A program made the position numbers and the translations under genes. From positions 1,968,475-2,032,474 of the forward strand of contig JAYKAV010002662.1 of NCBI GenBank assembly GCA_035582835.1: a stretch of 64,000 nt of DNA. Reading direction: 5' to 3'. This document shows positions 25,601-44,035 of this stretch, one piece after another. The DNA is from Phoebastria nigripes (Eukaryota > Chordata > Aves > Procellariiformes > Diomedeidae). Position 1 is the stretch's first letter. Every line of letters begins with the position of its first letter. The notes under the pieces were generated by a model. The model did no database searches. It worked only from the letters and a program-made list of their open reading frames with translations, and had not been told where the DNA came from.

Positions 25601-28600
25601 ACCCCCTCACATATCTATTCTTTACAAAGAACAAAAGCTCACAAACTTCCCTAAGTAACTTCAATAATTTTAAGAAATTCNCCTGGATGGAAACTTTCTT
25701 TCTTGGAAGAAAAATACTTTATAGTAAATTGCAAGCTGACTATGTGATAGATTTACTGCTCTATTGGTGAAGACACCACGTCCTCCTGCAAGAGCACAGG
25801 AGTATTCCTTACACCCCGACATTGCCTGCCAGACACTGTCCTGGCTCTGGGGATGAATCTCCGCTGTGTGCCCGCTGCCGAGCGGCTGGTGGGGAGCAGT
25901 GGGCTTTGGGCTCTGCCCTCCGGCGGGGGCACATGCAGCTGGGCGGGTGGGCGGCTATCACGCACCGTAGCATTTGTTCTGAACGCAGGCCAGCAGCAAA
26001 TCGCGCCACCTCGCCCCTCCAGAGATGAAGGAAAGAAGGAGCCATGCGCATGTGTCCTTCAGAAATACCCCTTTGCACGTGGAGGACGGCACACTGCAAA
26101 CAGTCCCCTTGACTTCAGCAGGACTCCTGAAGTCCTGGGGACCACTTCTTGTGATGCAGGTGGCAGGATTGAAGATGCTGGGCTGGAAAGAAAAATAGAG
26201 TGACTTAAAAAACTTGTTGGGTTGAGAATATCACATCAAACCTAGGGAAAAAGTCAGTTCCCTGCTATTTTTTTTGTGAAGGATATGCCAAACTTGTTTA
26301 ACTTGGACTTTTCATTTACCCTGGTTTAGCTGAATCAAAAAACAGGAAGAATGAATCTCTGAATGTTTTTCCTTTGACTTTTTACCTCTGCAGTGAATTC
26401 TTTTTGCACCTGTGAGTAAAAGGTGGCTTTCAGATAAAGGCTGCCAACCCATAACTTCTGCACGCACTTCTGCATGCATGAATAGGAATATAGTATCTTT
26501 CCTGACAGTCAGAAAACTGGTACTTCTGGGGATGAAGTTGTCTAAAGAGATGCTACTGGTATGTCCTAAGCTTTGGGCCAGATGGGGTGGGGAGATGGTA
26601 CAGTTTAAAGAGAGTTAGATGATCCAGAGGAATTTGAAATTTGAGGTTTTCTTATGGTTCATTCTACAGACAGAGGGAACTGGAAAGAGTTGGGGGTTTA
26701 TTTGGCTTTTTTCCTTTTTCTTTGCTTTTACTTTTTTAGTTTATTCTACTCAGAAATTTGTCTCCCTCATGTTTTTTATCTCCTTGTCTAGTTATTTCTT
26801 TTCAGTCCCATGTATTTGTTATGTACTCCAAACTGGTGCAAATGATTAGGCAATTTTGTAGATGGTTTCTTCATTAATAAAGCATTTGTTGTTTCTCTGG
26901 GTTTTATTGGATGTTTGAGGTGAAGGGAATCAAGCAAACTAATGTATCTGAAATGCCGTTCCTGGTTTCCCCAGCTCCTAAGCCAAGGATAGAGTGTTTT
27001 CTTGTTATGTAGTGCACAAGTAGGAGTCTCTTTGAATAGGTTCTGGTTACACCTCTCCTTTTTGAGATGACTGTGTTAATAACTCAATGGACAATGAGCC
27101 AATTGTTTTAACAAAAGAGAATATTTTATAAAAAAAAAAAAAAGAAAGCCATTTTGAAGCATTACTGCTTTCCAGGCTTAGCTAATGTTTTAAGTGCTTG
27201 CTTTAAAAATCCTTACTCTTCTCTGGTCTTGCCGTGATTGGTATTTTTAACTGCAGTACTTTGAAGTGACCTGGTCCCAGTATCCTGGCTATTTTCAGTG
27301 TCAACCGGTGGCCAAGTGGCTTTGTCCTTTGCAACCACCTGACAAGGAGATGTCCCCTGCCCTGAAGAGGTCACACTCCAGAAAGACAGTTCGTAGAGCT
27401 TCAGCACTTTTCTCCTGCCGTTCTCATGGAATTGCCTTTCTTGAAGAGCAGTTTTGATAGAGAAATGGCCAAGAGGAGGGATCCTGACTCCCTCTGGGTG
27501 CATGTCCCAGGCACAGACAGCAGAGCTGTGAAGCTGCTGCCCATAGCAGGTCTCAGTTGGCATCCTGGGTGCTGCTCAGGGTGGTTAGGACCATTTCAGA
27601 CCCAAGTGATGAGAGAAGATCCAGAAGACTGAATCCAATTCCTGTGGCTCATTTGACTATGGAGAGGCAAAAGCAGCTACTCTGACATCTATATAAACCA
27701 GAGGTTTCCATCCTCATAGGAATCTTTTCTCCTTTCACATTTCCTTGAGCTATATTGCAAGAGCCATCAGGACCCATCTANCTACAGTGCATCTCTCTTG
27801 TTTTCATAGTGTCTCAGAGCTCACAGTCTGTATGCTTGGAGGAGCAGGACGGGGGCTTTTAAAACATTTATTTTGAGAGACTGAGTGTCTCAACCACGAG
27901 GTCTGAGACAGAGAATGACATTGAACTTGACTTTCCCAGATCCTTACACCTTAACCACCAGGTTTTGTTCTACCTGTGGGAGAGCTGGAGGAGTAAAGCA
28001 AGCAGGATTTGTCTCTGTATGAAGTGGGAGCTTGTAATAATAAAAGTCTTAACATCTTGCTCCTGTGAGCTGACAATATAAAGTATTTAATACAGTGTGT
28101 GTCTGCAGCTATACTGTGTTTCTGGCTGACATCAGAAAACCAAGCCTTCAAAAAGCATAAAACTAATTTAAAATGAAACATTAATTAAAGACCGTTTGGG
28201 AGTTCTGTTTTTCTGGTATTTTATTGCTTTTTTTTTTTTTTTTTTAAGCTTTTACTTGAGAAACATGAGAACTAGGTAGTTTGCGTTATTTTTTATTTTT
28301 CCTGAGAAAAACAAAGCTGAGATTCTCCCCTAATTACAGAACTTCAGAATCCGTGACACCAAAGATGACCAGAATGACAATATGTTCCTGAGATTTGGCA
28401 GTGTTTCAGAACAAGAAAAAACATGTGTTGAGGAGTCAGTTTGCTTGGAATGATATCAGAGGCCTGTAATGGAGCTGTTACCCACACCCCTTTTCCTCTT
28501 CTAGCAATATAATTAAACAGTTAACACATTTCAGAAATAATGGAATAATTAATGTAATTAAGCTGGGCTTCTTTCACAGGCAAAGAGCATAGTAAAGCAG

Positions 28601-28871
28601 CACTGCTCTTTCTCCGACATCAGAAGCATCCCTTTATTTTCACCTGCATCTTTCACCTATTTACATGAAGGTAAAGGGCAGGGCAAAGTTTCCAAAATTG
28701 CTCAAAGTGCCGTTTTCAAAAGCAGTACCCCATCAGCGTGTGTCTAATTGGGAAATCAGTGAGCTTTGGACTTCTCAGATGGGAAAAACAGTGCTTTTAG
28801 GCAATTTTGAAAATGCTACCCCATATCTGCCTTGTTTTCATTCTGCTGATCCAACATGTTCATTTAAGCAG
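19635..28871 (+). other. Intron within the I-II linker (9.2 kb)
   Basis: GT-AG intron. It contains a CpG-rich patch at about 25850-26030, poly(A)/poly(T) runs near 24517-24530 and 28230-28247, and several single N bases. I see no recognisable transposon, RNA gene or protein-coding gene in it. Confidence 0.8.
25850..26030. other. CpG-rich intronic patch
   Basis: Dense CG dinucleotides and G/C runs (CCGCTGCCGAGCGGCTGG, CCTCCGGCGGGGGC, CGGGTGGGCGGC) in otherwise A/T-rich intron. Possible intronic CpG island; function unknown. Confidence 0.5.
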
Positions 28872-29004
28872 ACCTCTCCCTCGGATGAGGCAAGCAAGAA
28901 GCAGCTTTTAATGCCCCACCGCCCGTCGGTGGACCACTCGGATGAACCCTTTCAGAGGCAGAGGGCAGTGAGCGCTGTCAGCATCATCACCAGTGCCCTG
29001 GAAG
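28872..29004 (+). CDS. SCN5A: SCN5A exon (human exon 13 equivalent): end of I-II linker
   Basis: A 133-nt exon entering in phase 0 and leaving after the first base of a codon; acceptor TTAAGCAG, donor GAAG|GTAAGA. It encodes TSPSDEASKKQLLMPHRPS and then DEPFQRQRAVSAVSIITSALE. The RAVSAVSIITSALE stretch is the conserved helix before domain II in the heart/sensory SCN group (human Nav1.5 has RALSAVSVLTSALEE). DEPF and SIITS are nearer human SCN10A. The 133-nt length and phase match other vertebrate SCN genes. An in-frame open stretch upstream of the acceptor is intron. Confidence 0.94.
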
Positions 29005-31670
29005 GTAAGACACATCTTTAGTTCCCCAACTCAAAGCCACATGCATGTTGACTGGCAGGAGCAAACTGACACAAAAGACCCTAATATTAAACTCTCATTG
29101 TTTTGCAAGAAGGCATTACAGATAGATAGTGCAACCCCTACAATATAAGTGAAGCTGTAACAGAAGGCAATATAATCACTATCTTACCATGGACTTGTAA
29201 AAGTCCTGACAAAATGCTGGCCATCACATTCAGATCTGGTAAAATTTTGTGCCCCCGTGGCAGTTGATTTACACAGGGCTAACCAAGATGCAGGGTAGTG
29301 GAGCACCAGACTGTTTGGGTGACTATACATACATTTATATCCCATCTCTCTGGAGCTGACGCGAAGCCTGGCGTGTGCGGTCACCAGCTACGTGCAGAAC
29401 TTCCAAGTAGTGGAGGAGGAAAGTCTCCTCCTTGCAGAGCAGCTAGTGGGACACAACAGTACAAAAGCAACCAATTAAAAATAAAACAATATAAAGTAGC
29501 AGAAAAAAAGCAGTTGAGTCTAATTTTACTTTTCCTTTTGCAGATGTCTTTCAAAAACTATTAAATCTGTTGTGATTTCTAAAGGTCACCTGTTGTAGGG
29601 AAAGGATGTGTGTTCTTGATTGACTTAAACCATTTTAATGCCATATCACTGCCAAAAGAGGACAGTCACACCTTTCTCCACCCCTTGCTGTGTTCCTGCA
29701 GTTTGATTTGACTATACAAGCAATTGGTTTTCAGCTGGATCAGCGAGCAGAACCAACTCACCCAGAAGGTCCAGGAGCACAAAAGCTGGCAAAAGGACAG
29801 AGAAATAACATGTGGCTGAGAGGGATGAAACTACCCCTTTCAGCAGCAACCTGTACTTAAAGGGGCTTGTGCTGAGAAGCTTCGGGGAGACCTTATTGCA
29901 GCCTTTCAGTACTTCAAGGGGATTTATAAGAAAGATGGGGACAAACTTTTTAGCAGGGCCTGTTGCGACAGGACAAGGGGGAATGGTTTTAAACTAAAAG
30001 AGGGAAGATTTAGACTTGATATAAGGAAGAAATTTTTTACACTGAGGGTGGTGAAACACTGGCACAGGTTGCCCAGAGAGGTGGTAGATGCCCCATCCCT
30101 GGAAACATTCAAGGTCAGGTTGGACGGGGCTCTGAGCAAACTGATCTAGTGGAAGATGTCCCTGCCCATGGCAGGGGGGTTGGACTAGATGACCTTTAAA
30201 GGTCCTTTCCAACCCAAACTATTCTATGATTCTATGAGTGTGGAGCCTCAGAGAAAAGAGTCACACATCTGATGTGTGTCCATCATGAAGGTCCCAAAAT
30301 TAATAACAGTGAAATAAGCAGGGTTGGTTAGAAGTGATTATGAGGAGTATGGATATAGACAGATGTGTTCTGGATTTACCTGGAAAATTAGGTCTTTTAG
30401 GAAGTGACTGCCCCAAAGTCTTTATTACTTTGAGGTGGGTTTCCAAAAAAATGAAAAATTAGGATTTTGCATTGAAATTGTTTGGGGTACAGATGGTTCT
30501 CACATTGGTTTAGGCACTTACCTGTAAACCCTCTGTTTGGAGGCTGGAAAGACAGTTACCTCTTGGGAGCAATTTGGTTTCCCAGAGATCTTGGAGCAGT
30601 GTAGATGTTTGTGCAAAACCTGTGCATGGAGGACATCATCCGATATTTTGAAAGCTTGCTAGAAGACACCTAATACTGCAGTTCTGTTGTCCAATGAAGG
30701 AAAATGCACAAAGAATGCATCCTGGCTTGAGAGAGCAGGCTGTTTATAAACTGATTGAAATAACAGCCTTGGCTGAAGTTTTCCTGTTATCAGTGCAGGT
30801 TCTAATTATATAGACTAAAACCGTTATGCAGCATTCCATGCCCATAAAGGAATCAGAAAAGGAAAGCATTAAGCAATTCCGCTAATCATTATCATTCAGC
30901 CATTAACTGTCTTTTTTGGCTTTTCTTTTTCACCGTTTAACACAAATTATACGTATGACGCTGTTTCACTTCCTTTGTGCTCAAATAAAATGAACATATA
31001 AAAGTTGTATTTTAGGTAATATTTTAAAAGGACCTTTAAAAAGCACACTGGAGCTTTAGCAGCATTTTCAAACTGACTGATGCACTCCCCTGATTTTGTA
31101 TGTGGACCTTTCAGAAGAAAACACGCCTTTTTGGATTGCACATCAAGAACAGAAACCCTATTGATAACCAGTGATACTCTGGCTCTCAAGCGCTTAAATC
31201 AGCTCTAAATATTGGTTTTAAACTCTTTCATCTCTTAACCACTTTAAAAGGTATTACTTAAGATACTTCTAAAATGGGACCTGGGAATGAAAACAATATA
31301 TTCCAATCTAAGTTAAGTGAAGATAGTGTATTCTTATCCATTTCAACTTGCCAAAATAGAAAACAGAGTAAAAATCTGAGCCTATATATAATACTAGATT
31401 TTACATATTTAGTGTGATTCTCCATTTTTGCTTGTGACACTTTTAAAAGGTTATTACTTTCAGAATAGGTCACTGTCTGCTAAGTGCGGGTCAACTGGCA
31501 AAAAACCCTAAGTGCATAATTTGCCAGCCTCTTAGGACAGGAACATTTTTATCCTAAGAAAAAGTTTGGGGTAAAGCAGGGGCCTTCCTCTATGTTATGA
31601 GTCATTTTAAGTGTTCTCTTGTCATATAACTCAGTGTGAATTGACTGTTACTTTACTGCTTGTGACTTAG
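29005..31670 (+). other. Intron before domain II S1 exon
   Basis: A 2.7-kb GT-AG intron carrying one CR1 3' end at 29860-30236. No other element is recognised. Confidence 0.85.
29860..30236 (+). mobile_element. CR1 LINE 3'-end copy, 377 bp
   Basis: A longer CR1 tail than the one at 1421-1644. It begins near GGGGCTTGTGCTGAGAAGC, continues with GACCTTATTGCAGCC and AAAGATGGGGACAAACTTTT, and ends with CTATTCTATGATTCTATGA, an intact terminal octamer repeat. In the shared part it differs from the first copy at only a few positions. The 5' part, with the reverse transcriptase, is missing, so the copy is dead on arrival. Confidence 0.96.
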
Positions 31671-31909
31671 AGCTTGAGGAATCACACCAGAAATGTCCTC
31701 CCTGCTGGAAGCACTTTGCTGTTAAATTTCTCATTTGGGATTGCTGCCCACTTTGGCTTTTAATCAAGAAATTTGTCAAGTTTGTGGTAATGGACCCATT
31801 TACCGACCTCACCATCACCCTTTGCATTGTGCTGAACACGCTCTTCATGGCCTTGGAGCATTATAAGATGACGAAGGAGTTTGACCACATGCTTTACATA
31901 GGCAATTTG
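31671..31909 (+). CDS. SCN5A: SCN5A exon (human exon 14 equivalent): domain II S1 and S1-S2 loop
   Basis: A 239-nt exon; acceptor GTGACTTAG, donor TTG|GTAAGT. It enters with two bases that complete the split Glu codon (G|AG) and exits in phase 0. It encodes [20 protein letters not shown], the pre-S1 region [15 protein letters not shown], then IIS1 ([20 protein letters not shown]) and [19 protein letters not shown], which leads into S2. KCPPCW and the [11 protein letters not shown] stretch are SCN5A/SCN10A hallmarks; the S1 is nearly Nav1.5. It lacks an in-frame start, so a start-based ORF search misses it; a minus-strand open frame across it is only a shadow. Confidence 0.96.
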
Positions 31910-38324
<6,415 letters not shown>

Positions 38325-38681
38325 CTGCGAGTCTTCAAATTGGCAAAGTCCTGGCCGACCTTAAATACACTTATTAAAATCATTGGTAATTCAGTGGGTG
38401 CCCTCGGTAACCTCACTCTTGTGCTGGCAATCATCGTCTTTATTTTTGCCGTGGTAGGAATGCAGCTTTTTGGAAAAAGCTACCTGGACAATGTGAAGAA
38501 GATAAGCACGACCGGCAATTTGCCACGGTGGCACATGAACGATTTCTTCCACTCGTTCCTCATCATCTTCCGAATTTTGTGTGGGGAGTGGATCGAGACC
38601 ATGTGGGACTGCATGGAAGTAGCTGGGCAGCCGCTGTGCCTTCTTGTCTTCTTGTTGGTCATGGTGATAGGAAACCTGGTG
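38325..38681 (+). CDS. SCN5A: SCN5A exon (human exon 16 equivalent): domain II S4-S5, pore, S6
   Basis: A 357-nt exon, phase 0 at both ends; acceptor TTCACAG, donor GTG|GTGAGT. It completes IIS4 ([11 protein letters not shown], arginine/lysine voltage sensor), the S4-S5 linker [19 protein letters not shown]5 ([20 protein letters not shown]), a short extracellular loop [19 protein letters not shown], the pore helix [16 protein letters not shown] and IIS6 ([15 protein letters not shown]). The Glu codon 38586-38588 in CGEW is the E of the DEKA selectivity filter. The S5-pore loop is two residues longer than human. No N-glycosylation sequon is seen in that loop. Confidence 0.97.
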
Positions 38682-41600
38682 GTGAGTTCTCGAGATGTTT
38701 TTTTCTCCCTTTCCTAGTGGATGTGTGCAAATGTACCTTTTTTTTCATCCAGAAATGGCAAATCTCACATTGTTCCATGGCTTTAATTCAATGAACCAAG
38801 TTGTCACCCAGACAAAGTTGTTCACATCCCAAGTACAAAATCGATAGCATCGCATTACTAATTAGGAATGAAGGCTTACTGTTTTTTGCAGAAGAACAGA
38901 TGAGGTTTTATTAGAAGAAAGGCACATGGGCTNGTTATAATGATTTTATTTCTTAAGCCATTCATGGGGGTGAAGGGATTCCAGATCTCTTTTCTATACA
39001 GGAGTGAATATCACCTCAATGGTCACTGTATTGGGAGATATTTTTATTTCCCTTCATTTTTGGTCCAGAACATGTGAACCTTACAGCTAGCATGGTGCCT
39101 TTGAGTGGAGTTTCGAATGTCTTTAGCCTGCATGTTCTAGGAAGCTGCAGGTTGTGTTTACAGTAATGTCACTTGCTCGCTTGCTTTTTTAATAGACTAT
39201 CCCATAAGCATGGCTTACATAAGCTCTGAACCTATTAAGACTGAATTGTATTTCCCTGTTGACATTTTATGGAGCGCTTTGCTGGCTTGCAGTCATTGTG
39301 GAAATGTTTCGCCTGTTCAGCTTACAGAGCATCTTTGACATTGTGGCTCTAATGGGCTTACTGTTTACGTAGTGAGTTGTTTAACAGTAGATGCTGCTAT
39401 AAAAAATGTTGGATTTTGCTACCGATTGCTTTTAATGGTTGTTTCATTTTTAAGTACCCAATGTTTTGGTTCTTGGCTGCTGGGATAGAAAAGATCTTGA
39501 AAAAGCTTGTAGAAAAACAGAGCACATTGTTTTGTTTACATTAATTTATATTTTAACAGTTAGTTTTGCACTGAAAATGTTGATTGCAAGAGCAAGTTAT
39601 ATTTTATAGGGTTTTTTTATAAAAGTCAAAAGATTAAACTATGATTGCTCAGAAAGTGGCAGATTGCTTATGTTTTTTTCCCCTAACTTGCCATTTCTAT
39701 AGATTTTTCTTGGAACTAAATGTGATTAGAGGAGTTGGGGCAAATTATTACTTTCTCCATATCTTTTAGGGGAGTTTAGCCTGAGATCCAGAAAGTTAAT
39801 CTCCCCCTGCCATTCAGCAACGCATTCTGTGTATGATAATGAAACCTGAAAATAATATGTGGTAAATTCTGGGGAAAATGTTAACATTTGAAATATTCAT
39901 GGACTATTGAAAGATGTGACTTTGCAACATCTGATACCCTTAGATATTAACACTCATCAGTGTGCGTAAGTTTTGTTAAATATAAAATCTGATTCAGCAG
40001 AGATTGCGCTAACATTATCTACATATATTTAACCTTCAGTGCTCAAAAAAGACTGTCCCCAATGTAAAACCAGATATTGAAAACNTCTGTCAGCCTGGAT
40101 AAGCTGAAGTTACTGGTCAGCTGAAAGCAAATATGCTAGCTTTATCCTTTTCGGCCAATAACTCTGTAAGCATGCAGCTATGACTGGTAAAAAGGAATGA
40201 TTATTGTCTGTACATCACTCAAAAAAAAAGAGGAAATGATTCATAGGTATGAAAAGAACAACAGATTCTGAATCATGAGACTTATCCAGTGTCAACTGTG
40301 TTACACGAAGATTTCATGATGTTGAGGAGCAGGTAGAGAGAAGGTAATCTTATTCCTCTGGCATCAGCAAAATCATTGTTCTCTTTAGTGGGAGTGGATT
40401 GAATTCACAAACTCACTTATTTGCTGAACATCATCAGACCCAAAAATTCTGGTAGCCGAAAAGCACCACGAACCTTTTAACATAAGAAGACTCAAGCACT
40501 AAATCTTTTACCTGTAACTGGGTTGCAATCTGTGCCAGCAGAGTTTCTTTTTTAGCTTGTTGAGATCCTCGTTCCTCCTCTGCATTTCGAGAGTCAGCTC
40601 TGATAAGAAAAATATTATCCTGAGGTTNTATCTCATTTGGACTCTGAATGCTTTCTTAGTCTCTGAAGGCATGGAAGAAATCCTCTCGTTTTTCCCTATG
40701 TAGCAGATCTGCACGCTCATCTAGATTAAATACTTTCATCTGTCACAGAAGCCAGTACTTATGGTAGTGTCTGTGGTCACTTTCCCAACTGCAAGGCTAA
40801 GCGTTACAGGGCAGACCTGCTCTTTAACTGCTGTAAAGCAATGGCTGCAGACTGGGGTTGGAAGAGTTACAACCCCTGCGATTCTGTGGTACGTTCAGTG
40901 ATTTGGTTTGCAGGTCTTACCGAGCCTCACTAACATAAATTCAAAGGAATGGTGGAAGAGAACCAAGGAAAGTTAGTAAGTACCCTCGGCAACTTCATGT
41001 TATAGAGCAATCCAGCTGTTGAAAGGAATTTTAGTAAATCTTAAATCTTTGGTTTGTATTCGTATCTCCTGAAAATGTCTTGGACCAGTGCAGTGCCACG
41101 TGAAACTATGTTTACTGCTGGTCAGCTGATATTTGAGTCATCTGCAAAGAACTAAACTTTACAGCATAGTTGGAAAATTAAGTGCTGTATAACTGCCTTT
41201 TGCACAATAATACTGTGCTACTATTGTCAGAAGGCATTTTTAGAGTCATTGAAGCTGCTTTGGAAGGCAAAGCCAAACCAGACAGATAATAAAATATTTT
41301 CTNCCTCATTTGTAAGAAAGAGCTTCTGAAATTGCTAACTGAGTAATTATGCTTACTGTTAAGTTTTATAAAGGGCTTAACATATTTCCTACATACGTTT
41401 ATGTTACTGAGGTTAATAAGGAAAATCACAGAGACAGGAATTATTAAGAAGATGTAGGGGAATTTGGGTAGCGGAGCAGTCCCTGGTGCCCCCTACTCTG
41501 GCAGGTCAGCCGATGCGAGAGTCGAGCGTGACACCAGCTACTTCTCAAGGGACAATTGCGTGTGATGGGCGCTAACAATGTGCATGAATAAAACTGACAC

Positions 41601-42936
41601 TTAATCACAGAAGGAACAACCTTCAAACTTCTCTGTGTGTGCATGACGTACGCTGGCCAAGCCACCCTTTTATTCTTCTCCCAGCCACCTGGATGAAGCC
41701 TGTTTTCTACCAGCTTCTCCTGAAATGCCGTCAAGTGAAGGGCAACTTGACACAGGGCAGAAATGCACTCACTGTCTTCGCTCATGCTCCGATTTGGCTG
41801 TGTATGACATAGACAGCACCCAAAAAGCACCAGTTAGTGTTAATCCCAGCTAACAGCCACAGTGCATTAACTGACCCTTAGGGCTGAGTTTCTGGACTGC
41901 CGTTGTCTCTCCTCTGCCTGATTTACATACATCCCCTAGTACTTCCACGGCACATACACCACCATTCCCCAATCCACCACAAGCTGGTAATTCACTGCTG
42001 CATCTCCATGGTGGATTTTGTCTTCCTGGAGTCACAAGCATGCCAAGATATAGAGTCTGTAACCAGGGAAGTGACATCTTCAGAATTTTCCTGGAAGGTG
42101 AAGTATAAGGCTGGAAGTGCTCTTTTAGGATCAGTCCTAGGCGCTTTTTTTGTCTACTGTCCATGGAAATGCTATTCACTCAGGAAAATATTAATGGCAT
42201 TTTCTGAGAACACAAAGGTAGAAAGCACCACCAATTTCTAGGGTATCAGGCTATCCTGTAGGAAGAATTGCATAACCATTATCATTGAATTAATGCGTGA
42301 TGCATGGAATTATGAAATACAAAGTGTAAGGCCATGCACTCAGCCCTGTTTAAGAATTTATGTTATGATCAAGTAGCTTACCAACAGAAAATGTTTGAGA
42401 GGATAATAAAGGTATACGTATCAGTCACTGTGGACTTCTACATCTGAGATAATTGCATGGAGATGCATTTGTAGTCAGATACGGTTAATGAAGTCTGTGA
42501 ATTCATAAAATATCTTACCCAAAAAGACATCTAAAATACATCAGATTAGACAGACCCTAAAACTACATATTTCTGTCCCCAAAGTCTTGGGAGGCAAACT
42601 CAGCTGTAGATATCCCCACGTACATATCACTCTGGCTGACTGAGCCGGTATAATGTACCAAAGTACCAATACATTGCACCCATTAAAAAAGTAAATGAGA
42701 TTCTAATACATATCAGGAAAGGTAATTACAGAGGAGAAAGGAGAGTATTAATGCTGTTGCACAGTGATCTGCAATACTGGATATGCAATACACCCCAGTA
42801 ATGACTGATGCTCAAGGACTACTGGGAAAAGCACAGTATGGGAATATGAAGTCGATAAGGGTAATGCAGATCTAGGCATGGGAGGAGACCAGTTTAAGTG
42901 TCAGGACACTGCTCATCCCAAAACAAAGGAGTATAA

Positions 42937-43150
42937 ATCACTGCAGGTTCCTTCAGGCTGGGATTGGAAAGGAGGCTTCTGACTGTCAGNACAGTGAGGT
43001 TGTTTAGGAGGACTTTCCAGCAAGACTGACTGGTCCCAAACCAGCAGCGTGTGAGATGGAGCTTGATTAGTTTGTGAAGGAAACAACCCATGTTAGTAGG
43101 GGGCTTGACTTGGTGACCTAAGAGGACCTTCCAGTTCTGTCTTCCTATGG
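42937..43150 (+). mobile_element. Degraded CR1 LINE 3'-end relic
   Basis: Weak but ordered CR1-like features: GAGGTTGTTTAGGAGGACTT, GGGGGCTTGACTTGGTGACC, AAGAGGACCTTCCAGTTCTG and a final TTCCTATGG instead of TTCTATGA. It is an older copy than those at 1421 and 29860; limits are approximate. Confidence 0.6.
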
Positions 43151-43888
43151 TAGAGCTGAGCTGCTCAGCACGGTTTGGATGAGATTTGAAGTGGCCTGCT
43201 TTGGTTAAACCGAATGGAAACTTTTCTCTGAAAAAGTCAGATACGCCTGGAGCCTGTCCTTTTATTCTGCTTCCACATCTCAGGAAACCTTAATGGATAT
43301 TTTTTCTGTTTTAACACGACCCATGATTGTGACACACAGAAATCTAGAAATGTCACNTTCTTTGAAAAAAAGAGGTTTGTCCTTCCTTAGAGTTCAGTGT
43401 AGGACAGTGCCTTGAAGAGGTGTTTTGGGAAAGTGCTGCTAAACCTCCATCAGGTTAAAATCTGTGGATTCTCAAGCTGTCAGACACCAAAAAAAAACTC
43501 ATTAGGCCTCATTCACCACCATTTTGATCTTTAACAGCCACAATCTATTGATAAAATGGCATATTACCAGAGCTGTTCTGACAGACGTGTCTCTGCAGCA
43601 GGGCAAGAGAGAAAGAAATCAAGTTACAGGGAATGTGAGCAATGAATAAGTTCTTAGTAATTCCACTTCAACATGTCCTTACACAAGAGTCTCCCTTCCT
43701 ACCACTAAAAGGTGGTCTTGAGTGCCACTGATGCAACCTGAATGGGAATAAATGTCCTAGAAGGAGGAGAAGGGCTCGAGGGATGAAGGGCCATTTAGCA
43801 CAGATCTTGGCCTGATAGATGTGCAAGAGAGAGATTTGGGACGGGGAGGATTGTTTGGTTTGGGAAGAGAAATGACTACAGGCATATG

Positions 43889-44035
43889 GAGTCACCATCC
43901 CTGGAGGTATTTAAAAGACGTGTAGATGTGGTGCTTAGGGACATGGTTTAGTGGTGGACTTGGCAGTGCTGGGTTAACGGTTGGACTCAATGATCTTAAA
44001 GGTCCTTTCCAAGCTAAATGATTCTATGATTCTAT
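43889..44035 (+). mobile_element. CR1 LINE 3'-end fragment
   Basis: ACCATCCCTGGAGGTATTTA, GTGGACTTGGCAGTGCTGGG, TTGGACTCAATGATCTTAAA and GGTCCTTTCC precede an intact ATGATTCTATGATTCTATA terminus. It belongs to a different CR1 subfamily from the 1421/29860 pair. Confidence 0.93.

Noticed and set aside
28665..28871. In-frame extension upstream of the 133-nt exon
   Set aside because: Family exon length and the AGCAG acceptor at 28871 place the start at 28872; the upstream translation has no SCN similarity.
41444..41830. 128-residue minus-strand open frame in the long intron
   Set aside because: No domain or repeat signature recognised; unsupported by splice sites or neighbours.
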